A DNA stretch of 9,990 bases, from positions 1 to 9,990 of the forward strand of contig JBFHEL010000128.1 of the NCBI GenBank assembly GCA_041584155.1. Direction: 5' to 3'. Below are positions 1 to 6,701 of this stretch, one piece after another (the first letter of the stretch is position 1; each line of letters starts with the position of its first letter). The position numbers and the translations under genes are program-made. Source of the stretch: Saccharicrinis sp041584155 (GTDB lineage: Bacteria > Bacteroidota > Bacteroidia > Bacteroidales > Marinilabiliaceae). The notes beneath the pieces were generated by a model, which was given only the letters and a program-made list of their open reading frames with translations, did no database searches and was not told where the DNA came from.

Positions 1-723
1 ATTAACATCAGAGCAACCTATGGCTATGGTTTTAAGGCTCCAACTCTAAAGGAGCTTTATTACGATTACGAAAAAAGCGGAACGGTATATATGGGTAATG
101 ATGATCTGGATCCACAGAAATCGCAATACTATTCAGCAGGATTTGACTACCATCTTAGCAACTTCAATATCAGTGTAAATGGATATATCAATAAGGTAGA
201 TGATTTAATTGATTATCAAACAATTGACCTGTATGACGATGATGAAGAAAATGGAATTTCAAAACGTAGACAGCATTATAATGTTGAAGAATCATCTTCC
301 AAAGGAATAGATGTGTTACTTCATGCCAATTTGGGTGCAGGATTTACCCTTGGTGGAGGATATAGTTATGTGGATGCCCAAAACATAAGCGATGATGAGC
401 CTTTGGAAGGAGTCGCTAATAATTATGGCAATGTAAGTATGTCCTATGATTACAATTGGAAATCCTATCATATCAATGCTAATATTTTAGGTCGTATACA
501 AGGTGAAAAATACTATGATGACGGTAATGCGAAGGCCTATAACTTATGGAAATTAACAACCAATCATCGTTTTACCAAGCTGGGGTCTTTTGCGCTTGAG
601 GTGCAGATGGGTATAGATAATATCTTTGATTATGTAGATGACAGCCCTTATGGATCTAATTACGGAACTATAAATCCGGGGCGTACCTATTTTGCAGGGC
701 TAATCGTTAATTTCTTAAAATAA
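1..723 (+). CDS. btuB: TonB-dependent outer-membrane receptor, C-terminal part (probably BtuB-like corrinoid receptor)
   Basis: The reading frame is open from the first base, so the gene begins upstream and only its last 240 residues are here; an internal ATG at 91 is not the start. Seen: a barrel-strand motif GYGFKAPTLKELYY at window residues 8-21, typical of TonB-dependent receptors. It is followed by alternating aromatic/polar strands with acidic loops (for example DLYDDDEENG), and a C-terminal strand NPGRTYFAGLIVNFLK of the kind recognised for outer-membrane insertion. The plug domain and TonB box lie outside the window. Known of the family: energy-dependent import of corrinoids, siderophores or haem across the outer membrane. 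The corrinoid assignment is inferred from the downstream btuFCD and late B12 genes, not from substrate residues. Its stop codon abuts the next ATG, so the two genes are almost certainly cotranscribed. Confidence 0.9.
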   Translation: MNIRATYGYGFKAPTLKELYYDYEKSGTVYMGNDDLDPQKSQYYSAGFDYHLSNFNISVNGYINKVDDLIDYQTIDLYDDDEENGISKRRQHYNVEESSSKGIDVLLHANLGAGFTLGGGYSYVDAQNISDDEPLEGVANNYGNVSMSYDYNWKSYHINANILGRIQGEKYYDDGNAKAYNLWKLTTNHRFTKLGSFALEVQMGIDNIFDYVDDSPYGSNYGTINPGRTYFAGLIVNFLK

Positions 724-2229
724 ATGAACTTAAAAAAGTTTTATCTGCCAATAATTCAAATGCACAAACTATCAGGCTCTTTGTTGAGCCTGATGTTTGT
801 TGTTTGGTTTATTTCTGGCATTGTGCTTATTTTTGAGGGCTTTCCACATGCATCACGTGAAGAACGATTTTTAAATCTGTCGGCATTTAAACCGGATCAA
901 TTTCAAAATATTCAGGCTCCTTCTCCAGATTTTAAAGGAAGCTTAGCTCTTGAATTATACAATGGGAAACCCGTTTATAGGGTGTATAAAGGTAAAAAGG
1001 CGCAAAAAGTTTATGATGCTCAAAGCCTTAAACAAATAGATTATTTTTCAGTAGAAGATGCAAAAGAGCTGAGTGTTTCTTTTAGAGGTTTTTCTGTAAA
1101 AAGGGTTGAGAAAGAAAATGAAACAGACCAATGGGTGCCCTGGAGCTATTATAAACCATTATTACCTTTTTACAAATGTTATCTCTCCGATCCTGCCCAC
1201 ACAGTACTTTATGTTTCAGAAAAGTCGGGTGAGATTATCCAGGAAACCAATAGGAAATCAAGATGGATAGGACGTATTGGTGCGATACCACATTGGATTT
1301 ATTTTAAGCAACTACGTTCACAGATAAGCAACTGGCGTATAGTAATGATCATTTTATCTTCCCTTGGGATAGTGATCTCCTTAAGTGGTATATACGCCGG
1401 AGTAATAAGAAAAAAGGCAGCTAAGCGGAAGCGACTAACGCCCTACAAAAAATTTTGGTATAAGTGGCATCATCTTATTGGCTTCTTTTTTGGTTTGTTT
1501 GTATTTACATTTGTATTAAGTGGTTTAATATCTGTGACTTCTGTTCCTGATTGGATGGTGAGCGTTAAGTCTTCTGAAAAAAAGCAACTTAAATGGAATC
1601 AGCAATTAGATATTACACAGTTTAAAAATTCCACTCCTCAGGAAATTTACCTTGCCTTGGATAAAAAGGAAGGTATTCGAAAAATAGAATGGCATACCGT
1701 TTTAAATCAGCCACAATTTTGGGTGTTTTATGAAAATTACCAGCTGCCTGAGGTTTATGTTTTATACAATAACGGAATCGCCCCTCTTCAGCCATATTCT
1801 ATGGAGGAGATTAAACTACAGGCGGAACAAATAATAGGGGAAGTACCATTTACCATTAACAAGCAAGAAGGCTTTGATTACTACTATTCAGGCTCGGGCA
1901 TGTATTATATGCCACTGCCGGCTTATAAAATAAAGGTGGGTGATGAATCAGGTACCTGGTTATATATCAATCCTGCCAATGGCCATTTAGTAAAAACAAT
2001 GACCAAAAACGCACGACTGCGCCGATGGTTATACCGCTTTTTGCACACCTTTGATAGCCCGTTTTTAAAAAAGCATGAAAATTTACGAAAGCTTATACTG
2101 CTCATCCTCTCAGTTGCAGGATTGGGTGTAAGCATAAGCGGACTGGTTCTTTCGGTAAAATGGTTTAAACGAAAATTAAAAAAGGGACAAAGGGATTTAA
2201 AGCAAGGGGTATGTGGAAGTACTCACTAA
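724..2229 (+). CDS. PepSY-associated transmembrane protein (putative envelope reductase)
   Basis: A 501-residue inner-membrane protein of the PepSY-TM type. Hydrophobic helices are seen at about residues 15-36, 203-226, 251-274 and 456-477. They separate two large soluble loops, each with a PepSY-like element (around 155-175, VSEKSGEIIQ, and 360-425, ending YINPANGHLV). Histidines lie at or near helix ends: H14, H190, H249, H250 and H441 (HKLSG, IPHW, WHHLIG, LHTFD). In related ferric-siderophore reductase-like proteins such residues are proposed haem or metal ligands. The start ATG directly follows the receptor stop codon (TAA ATG), which suggests translational coupling and a shared job. A reasonable inference is reduction of the imported ligand's metal centre (Co(III) corrinoid or iron chelate) in the periplasm. 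Nothing in the sequence fixes the substrate. Confidence 0.88.
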   Translation: MNLKKFYLPIIQMHKLSGSLLSLMFVVWFISGIVLIFEGFPHASREERFLNLSAFKPDQFQNIQAPSPDFKGSLALELYNGKPVYRVYKGKKAQKVYDAQSLKQIDYFSVEDAKELSVSFRGFSVKRVEKENETDQWVPWSYYKPLLPFYKCYLSDPAHTVLYVSEKSGEIIQETNRKSRWIGRIGAIPHWIYFKQLRSQISNWRIVMIILSSLGIVISLSGIYAGVIRKKAAKRKRLTPYKKFWYKWHHLIGFFFGLFVFTFVLSGLISVTSVPDWMVSVKSSEKKQLKWNQQLDITQFKNSTPQEIYLALDKKEGIRKIEWHTVLNQPQFWVFYENYQLPEVYVLYNNGIAPLQPYSMEEIKLQAEQIIGEVPFTINKQEGFDYYYSGSGMYYMPLPAYKIKVGDESGTWLYINPANGHLVKTMTKNARLRRWLYRFLHTFDSPFLKKHENLRKLILLILSVAGLGVSISGLVLSVKWFKRKLKKGQRDLKQGVCGSTH

Positions 2230-2246
2230 AAGTAAAATTTAAATAC

Positions 2247-3116
2247 ATGAGGAAATTATTTATTACAATGCTGTTGTTTTCTTTTTTTATGAGCCAAAGT
2301 GAGTCATCCTTTGCCTATGGAAAACAACAAGATAAAAAGGGAATTCTGCTGGTAACCTTCGGTACAAGCTATCCCGAGGCGCGTAAAGCCTTCACTAATA
2401 TTGAAGAAAAGGTGAAGACTGAATTTCCAGATGTGGATATACGTTGGGCTTATACTTCAAAAATTATACGCCGCATTTTAAAAAAGAGAGGGGAATCTAT
2501 TGATTCCCCAGCTGAGGCACTGGCAAAAATGGGAGAAGATGGATTTACACATGTGGCTGTGCAATCATTGCATATCATTCCGGGTGAAGAATATGAAAAT
2601 CTGTGTGCAACAGTACAGGCTTTTAATAATATGCCTAAAGGAATACAGGTCGCCATAACGGGACATCCACTGCTCTATAGTCATCCTGATAACGAAAGAT
2701 TAGCTGCCTTTGTTGATCATACCTTTGGTGGATTGGTTGATAAAAAAAATGCACTCGTCTTTATGGGGCATGGTACCCATCATCAATCAAACATCTACTA
2801 TCCCGGGTTTCAATATTATCTTAAGCAATATTCAAATGCTTTTTTGATGGCTACTGTTGAAGGTTATCCTTCATTCAATCAGGTTATTGCTCAACTAAAG
2901 GAACAAGGGATAAAAAAAATAACCTTAACCCCTTTTATGTCGGTTGCCGGAGATCATGCGCGAAATGATATGGCTGGAGAAGACGAAGATAGCTGGAAAT
3001 CAATATTTGAAAAAGAAGGTTTTGAAGTAGATATTATTTTAAAAGGCTTAGCTGAATATGATGAGGTGGTAGATGTGTGGGTGGATCATTTAAAAGAAGT
3101 GTATAGTGCCTTATAA
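2247..3116 (+). CDS. cbiK: Exported CbiK-type sirohydrochlorin cobaltochelatase
   Basis: Class II chelatase of the anaerobic cobalamin pathway, which inserts Co2+ into sirohydrochlorin. I place the start at 2247, giving 289 residues. From there the protein opens with a clear signal peptide (MRKLFITMLLFSFFMSQSES, cleavage probably near SFA at residue 23). The upstream in-frame ATG at 2211 would add 12 charged residues and overlap the previous gene by 19 bases. The mature part begins KKGILLVTFGTSYPEARKAF, the family hallmark. Metal ligands are visible as H175 (FMGHGTHH), E205 (TVEGYPSF) and H237 (AGDHARND). Their 30- and 32-residue spacings match the ligands I recall for Salmonella CbiK (145/175/207). 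Periplasmic CbiK forms are known in Desulfovibrio. Here the exported form sits between envelope genes, so it may handle metal or tetrapyrrole in the periplasm, not cytoplasmic synthesis. Function in B12 synthesis is therefore less sure than the family call. Confidence 0.92.
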   Translation: MRKLFITMLLFSFFMSQSESSFAYGKQQDKKGILLVTFGTSYPEARKAFTNIEEKVKTEFPDVDIRWAYTSKIIRRILKKRGESIDSPAEALAKMGEDGFTHVAVQSLHIIPGEEYENLCATVQAFNNMPKGIQVAITGHPLLYSHPDNERLAAFVDHTFGGLVDKKNALVFMGHGTHHQSNIYYPGFQYYLKQYSNAFLMATVEGYPSFNQVIAQLKEQGIKKITLTPFMSVAGDHARNDMAGEDEDSWKSIFEKEGFEVDIILKGLAEYDEVVDVWVDHLKEVYSAL

Positions 3117-3166
3117 TAATATAAAATATTTCGGGTAGATCAATTATAAAAAAAATCTGAGTAAAT

Positions 3167-4291
3167 ATGAATGGTTATCGAATAATTCTTTGGGGGAGTG
3201 CACTGTTTGTTTTTACTAACTGCATCACTAAGTCACCTAAATCATCAGATGGTAGTTTAGGTACTCAAAAAACAGAGCAGATAGTATTAAAGCATGCTAA
3301 AGAATTTAAAATTGAGCAATCACCAAATGCCAGTATACTAAGTATTCACCGAAAAGGAGAAGAGAATACATATGATACTTTTCATTTGGTGAAGTCCCCA
3401 GATGAGATCAAGGATTCTCAAACCGATATTCAGGTTCCTTGTAAAAGAATAATATGTCTGTCTTCTACGCAATTAAGTTATTTTTTTGCAATGGATGATA
3501 TTGATGATATCGTAGCCATTAACAGTAGTCGTTATTTGCATCATGAAGGAATGAAGGCAAGAGTAAAGGCCGGAGAAGTTACAAAGGTTGGAAAGGAAGG
3601 TCATTTTAACCTGGAATCAATAGCCGCACTCGATCCTGATGTGATTTTTGTTTCTCCTTTTAAAGCGGGAGGATACGATGCGCTTCGTAGTTTGGGTATT
3701 CCATTGGTTCCCATGGCTGCCTATAACGAAGAGACTCCTTTGGGAAGAGCCGAGTGGGTAAAGATGTTGGCCTTGTTTATTCAGCACGAAAAGCAGGCCG
3801 ATAGTATTTTCAATTCCATTGAAGATCGCTATAGAAATCTGAAGTCTCTAGCTGCTAATGTGCAAAACCGACCCACTGTGTTTTCAGGTAAAATGCAGTC
3901 TGGTAACTGGTATGTGCCGGGAGGAAATAGTTTTTATGCCCATTATTTTCGTGATGCAGGTGCTGATTATATTATCAAAGATAATAAGCAAGGGGCTTAT
4001 CCTCTTAATTTTGAAACCTTATACAGACAGGCTAACGAATGTGATTTCTGGCGAATTATTTATCCTGAGACAGATGATTTTACATTAAAAGGCCTGGCAG
4101 GACAAGATATTCGTTATGCCGATTTTAAAGCTTTTAAGGATAAAAATGTATTGCTGTGTAATATTCGTAAGAAGCCTTATTATGAGCAGGCTGGCATGAA
4201 ACCGGATGTTCTATTGGCAGATTATATTTCCTTTTTTCACCCGGAACTGTTACCTGATTATCAGCCTTATTTTTATGAACGGCTTCAATAA
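3167..4291 (+). CDS. btuF: BtuF-like corrinoid ABC transporter solute-binding lipoprotein
   Basis: 374 residues. The N-terminus (MNGYRIILWGSALFVFTNC) is a lipoprotein-type signal with Cys19 as the likely lipidated residue; asparagine just before it is unusual but tolerated in this phylum. Residues about 35-90 form an extra N-terminal module (HAKEFKIEQ... NTYDTFHLV) common in Bacteroidota solute-binding proteins of this class. From about residue 93 the Peripla_BP_2 (helical-backbone) fold begins: RIICLSSTQLSYFFAMDD, then LESIAALDPDVIFVSP, the PGGNSFYAHYFRDAGADYI segment (251-269) and GMKPDVLLADYISFFHPEL near the C-terminus. Family role: capture of corrinoid or iron chelate in the periplasm and delivery to a FecCD/BtuC-type permease, which is encoded next. 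The B12 specificity is from context. Alternative: haem or siderophore binding protein. It starts 50 bases after cbiK. Confidence 0.88.
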   Translation: MNGYRIILWGSALFVFTNCITKSPKSSDGSLGTQKTEQIVLKHAKEFKIEQSPNASILSIHRKGEENTYDTFHLVKSPDEIKDSQTDIQVPCKRIICLSSTQLSYFFAMDDIDDIVAINSSRYLHHEGMKARVKAGEVTKVGKEGHFNLESIAALDPDVIFVSPFKAGGYDALRSLGIPLVPMAAYNEETPLGRAEWVKMLALFIQHEKQADSIFNSIEDRYRNLKSLAANVQNRPTVFSGKMQSGNWYVPGGNSFYAHYFRDAGADYIIKDNKQGAYPLNFETLYRQANECDFWRIIYPETDDFTLKGLAGQDIRYADFKAFKDKNVLLCNIRKKPYYEQAGMKPDVLLADYISFFHPELLPDYQPYFYERLQ

Positions 4292-4503
4292 TAAATCAGA
4301 TGATCAGCTTATTGCAATGCAGAAGATAATTAAAGTCTTTAAATAGCTTGTGGCAAAGTTGTGATAATTATATGCAACGATCAAGACAAGTGTTTCTCAT
4401 ACAACCTGTCCGGCTTAGGCAGAGGAGGATGATTAATCCAGCGAGTTCTCCCGACAAATGCGGGAAAGGTAATTGAGAGACAAATTATAAACATAAGAAT
4501 GGC
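4292..4503 (+). other. 212-base intergenic gap before btuC; holds a possible structured RNA but no supported gene
   Basis: The first hundred bases (4292-4390) are AT-rich and I see no promoter of the Bacteroidota type (TTTG followed by TAnnTTTG) and no T-tailed terminator hairpin. The second half is more GC-rich and can fold (see 4391-4482). The only open frame beginning with ATG in the structured half is a 15-codon one at 4429-4476, which I do not call a gene. The cobalamin riboswitch core sequences are not visible on either strand. Confidence 0.6.
4391..4482 (+). ncRNA. Candidate structured leader RNA (closing helix plus three hairpins) upstream of btuC
   Basis: Seen by hand pairing. TGTTTCTCA (4391-4399) pairs with TGAGAGACA (4474-4482), nine continuous pairs including one G-U. 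Inside lie three hairpins: CTGTCC (4406-4411) with GGCAG (4418-4422), one bulged T and a GGCTTA loop; GGAT (4427-4430) with ATCC (4436-4439); and TCCCG (4449-4453) with CGGGA (4461-4465) around a seven-base loop. The fold would be a four-way junction ending 21 bases before the btuC ATG, a position suited to cis-regulation or to mRNA processing between btuF and btuC. I do not recognise the family: conserved cobalamin, TPP, SAM-I and FMN riboswitch sequences are absent. It could be a chance fold; no covariation can be assessed from one sequence. Confidence 0.4.
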
Positions 4504-5550
4504 ATGAAAGAAAAATTTGGTAGAATAACATTTGTTTTGATACTGGCTGTTTTATTGTTGGTGGTATTGGGTACACTTAATCTCATACTGGGATCTACCC
4601 ATATCCCTCTTCATGAAATAAAGGCCATTCTATTTACTCGCGATCATGTAAATCATGTATTTGAAAATATCCTTTTAAAAACGCGTTTACCACAAACCAT
4701 TGTAGCAATGGGGGCGGGGATGGCTTTGGGGGTTGCCGGTTTATTGATGCAAACCCTATTTCGAAATCCCCTTGCCGGGCCATCGGTGCTGGGTATCTCT
4801 TCCGGAGCAAGTCTGGGCGTAGCTTTTGTGATGCTTTTTACGGGAAATATATTAGGTTTTACATTTACCAGCCTCGGTGTATGGGGCGATTTTGCCGTGG
4901 TAGGATCTTCTCTTATAGGCGCCGGAGCTGTACTGGCACTTATACTTTTTATCTCTCACCGTATAGGAGGAACATTAAGTGTACTGATTATTGGTGTCAT
5001 GGTAGGTTATTTGAGTAGCTCAATGGTGAGCCTGCTTAAATTTTACAGCCCAGAGGAGGATGTGCATAATTATGTGATCTGGGGTTTGGGCAGTTTTAGC
5101 CGACTATCGCGTGAACGAGCTATCTTATTTGGCCTTATAACGGTCATTCCATCCCTTTTGGCTATTTATCTCAGCAAACCTTTAAATCTGCTGGCGCTGG
5201 GTAATCGCTATGCGGCTAATCTGGGTTTACCTATTAAAAGATCACGCTTTTTGATCATTGCATGCGCCGGATTTTTAACCGCTGTAGTTACCTCTTTTTG
5301 CGGTCCCATAATCTTTATCGGGGTAGCGGTTCCACATTTGGCTAAATTATTGTCAAAAACCTCTAATCATGTTTTTTTAATATTAAATGCCAGTTTACTG
5401 GGAGCTGTAACTACTTTGTTATGTAATCTGTTGGCACGTATTCCGGGTATGGAACAGGAGTGGCCCATTAATTCGGTTACCGCATTTATTGGTGCTCCGG
5501 TTGTTATTTGGGTTATTTGGAATAGAAAGAAAGAGAATAGTGTTGAATAA
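4504..5550 (+). CDS. btuC: BtuC-like FecCD-family ABC transporter permease (corrinoid import)
   Basis: 348 residues, close to the usual length of this family, which has ten membrane helices per subunit and works as a dimer. Seen: N-terminal helix at about 8-30, then the diagnostic block RLPQTIVAMGAGMALGVAGL followed by FRNPLAGPSVLGISSGASLG (61-105). LALGNRYAANLGLPIKRSR (230-248) is the cytoplasmic coupling region facing the ATPase, and GPIIFIGVAVPHLAK (267-281) and PINSVTAFIGAPVVIWVI (321-338) are typical C-terminal signatures. Role: inner-membrane channel for the ligand delivered by the upstream lipoprotein. The order binding protein-permease-ATPase is classical. The start ATG is the first in frame after the gap and has no obvious Shine-Dalgarno, which is normal for this phylum. 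Specificity for corrinoid over siderophore or haem rests on the neighbouring B12 genes. Confidence 0.94.
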   Translation: MKEKFGRITFVLILAVLLLVVLGTLNLILGSTHIPLHEIKAILFTRDHVNHVFENILLKTRLPQTIVAMGAGMALGVAGLLMQTLFRNPLAGPSVLGISSGASLGVAFVMLFTGNILGFTFTSLGVWGDFAVVGSSLIGAGAVLALILFISHRIGGTLSVLIIGVMVGYLSSSMVSLLKFYSPEEDVHNYVIWGLGSFSRLSRERAILFGLITVIPSLLAIYLSKPLNLLALGNRYAANLGLPIKRSRFLIIACAGFLTAVVTSFCGPIIFIGVAVPHLAKLLSKTSNHVFLILNASLLGAVTTLLCNLLARIPGMEQEWPINSVTAFIGAPVVIWVIWNRKKENSVE

Positions 5551-5681
5551 AGTGGAGGATGATAATTTGCACTGGTTATTATGGTTTTATGAAATCTAAA
5601 AACATAAATAATTAAATATGATGGGAGAGGTAAACAGACTGAAGAAAGAGCTTTTGTATTCAAAAATTAAAATAAAACAGG
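5551..5681 (+). other. 131-base AT-rich gap between btuC and btuD
   Basis: It contains AGTGGAGGATGATAAT at 5551-5566, nearly the same as AGAGGAGGATGATTAAT at 4421-4437 in the gap before btuC; ten bases (GGAGGATGAT) are identical. Its second half is occupied by a possible 23-codon ORF running into the btuD start. I see no strong hairpin or terminator, so transcription most likely reads through. Confidence 0.5.
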
Positions 5682-5689
5682 TTGAATAA
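5618..5689 (+). CDS. Possible 23-codon ORF overlapping the btuD start (coupling or leader peptide)
   Basis: Begins with tandem ATG ATG and encodes MMGEVNRLKKELLYSKIKIKQVE, a strongly charged sequence that could form an amphipathic helix. It has no hydrophobic segment and matches no family I know. Its stop TAA (5687-5689) lies just inside btuD, overlapping that gene's TTG start by eight bases, an arrangement seen in translational coupling: ribosomes finishing this ORF could reinitiate at the weak TTG. The A-rich stretch before its ATG is typical of Bacteroidota translation starts. It may equally be chance, since short ORFs are common in AT-rich gaps. Confidence 0.25.
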   Translation: MMGEVNRLKKELLYSKIKIKQVE

Positions 5690-6698
5690 GGCAGTATTAC
5701 ATATCAATAAGTTAAGCATTGGCTACGGTAAGCGAAAGCGAAGAAAAGTGGTTCATGCTGATTTGCAAGCCAGTATGTATAAAGGAGAGTTGGTTTGTTT
5801 ACTGGGTGAGAATGGTACTGGTAAAAGCACCTTAATACGCACTTTATGCGGCTTTCAGCCTCCTTTGGGGGGTGAGGCTACCATGATGGGGAAAAACCTT
5901 TTAAAGCTTACTGAAAAGGATCTGTCCGTGATGGCTGCAGTGGTGTTAACCGATCGTGTAGTGGTGCCCAATGCAACTGTTGAAGAGCTGGTGGGCTTAG
6001 GTCGAAGTCCGTATACAGGGACCATGGGTATTTTAAGTAAAAAGGATAAGGATATTGTGCTGTCTGCCATTGAACAATGTGGTATCCTGCATAAAAGAAA
6101 AGAGAGTTTATCTAACCTGAGCGATGGAGAAAAACAGAAGGCTTTTATTGCTAAGGCGCTGGCACAAGATACCCCCATCATTATTCTCGATGAGCCAACT
6201 GCTTTTCTAGATATGCCTGCCCGGGTTGAAATTATTCAGTTATTACGTCATATTGCCAGTAAGTCCGGAAAATCAGTATTAATGTCGACTCATGATTTGG
6301 ATTTGGCCTTACAAATGGCAGATCGCTTATGGTTGTTGGCTCCTGATAAACCCTTGATGGAGGGTAGTCCTGAGGATTTACTTCTCAATAACGAATTTCA
6401 ATCTTTATTTGAAAAAAGAGGCATTGAATTTGACCATCGTACAGGATTATTTCGCGTTGGTTATCAGTTTAATGCAATGCTTCCTGTCAAAGGGCATGGT
6501 TTTGAGTATGTTTTGCTTCGCAGAGCTTTTGCCCGAAAAGGTGTGAATATAATCCGAAAGGACAATGAGCATAATAGCTGGTTACAGATTGAAAAAGAGG
6601 GAGATAAGCTCTTTTCCTTTTTTAAAGACAGCCAATTAGTAGCGACCGGAGACTCAATAGAAGATATGGTAAAACAAACAATTAACTTCTTAAATTGA
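5682..6698 (+). CDS. btuD: BtuD-like ABC transporter ATPase with C-terminal extension
   Basis: 338 residues, about 80 longer than E. coli BtuD (249 residues). The start is TTG at 5682: an in-frame stop TAA lies at 5673-5675, and the next ATG (codon 32) would remove the first strand LHINKLSIGYG, so TTG is required. ATPase motifs are Walker A GENGTGKST (42-50), signature LSDGE (146-150), Walker B IIILDEP with catalytic E171, D-loop FLD and switch His204 (STHD). The position that normally holds the Q-loop glutamine reads VVLTDR, with T90 in its place. The canonical domain ends near residue 255. Residues 256-338 form an extra alpha/beta-looking tail (RVGYQFNAMLPVKGHGFEYV... DSIEDMVKQTINFLN) of unknown role. 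It powers the permease encoded upstream. Four bases separate its coding end from the next ATG, so it shares a transcript with the downstream enzymes. Confidence 0.93.
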   Translation: MNKAVLHINKLSIGYGKRKRRKVVHADLQASMYKGELVCLLGENGTGKSTLIRTLCGFQPPLGGEATMMGKNLLKLTEKDLSVMAAVVLTDRVVVPNATVEELVGLGRSPYTGTMGILSKKDKDIVLSAIEQCGILHKRKESLSNLSDGEKQKAFIAKALAQDTPIIILDEPTAFLDMPARVEIIQLLRHIASKSGKSVLMSTHDLDLALQMADRLWLLAPDKPLMEGSPEDLLLNNEFQSLFEKRGIEFDHRTGLFRVGYQFNAMLPVKGHGFEYVLLRRAFARKGVNIIRKDNEHNSWLQIEKEGDKLFSFFKDSQLVATGDSIEDMVKQTINFLN

Positions 6699-6701
6699 TT
6701 T

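Noticed and set aside
1923..2135. Minus-strand open frames inside pepSY, cbiK, btuC, btuD, nitrilase, cobD and cbiB genes
   Set aside because: All lie opposite well-supported genes, carry no family motif, and have composition expected of antisense shadows.
2211..2246. Upstream start for cbiK at 2211
   Set aside because: It would put twelve charged residues before an otherwise well-formed signal peptide and overlap the preceding gene; the start at 2247 explains the sequence better.
3120..3131. TATAAAATATTT repeated at 3120-3131 and 9551-9562, before btuF and cobT
   Set aside because: Twelve AT-only bases in an AT-rich genome are expected by chance, and the distances to the two start codons differ (36 versus 4 bases).
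3858..4088. 76-codon + strand frame within btuF
   Set aside because: It overlaps the strongly conserved solute-binding frame and shows no motif or signal.
4429..4476. 15-codon ORF starting just after GGAGG
   Set aside because: GGAGG abuts the ATG with no spacing, the peptide has no recognisable character, and the frame lies wholly inside the putative RNA hairpins.
4391..4482. tRNA or tRNA remnant because of the cloverleaf-like outline
   Set aside because: The closing helix is nine pairs, there is no TTCRA-type T-loop, no seven-base anticodon-arm geometry with a 5-bp stem in the middle position, and no CCA end.
4292..4503. Cobalamin riboswitch in the gap before btuC
   Set aside because: Context makes it attractive, and GGGAAAGG occurs near 4462-4469. 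However, the conserved GGTG/AATCC hairpin, the CCCGCAACTGT segment and the GCCACTG element are not present on either strand in the right order.
5559..5615. 18-codon ORF in the btuC-btuD gap
   Set aside because: Again GGAGG directly touches the ATG, and the length is what chance gives in AT-rich sequence; kept only as part of the shared-motif observation.
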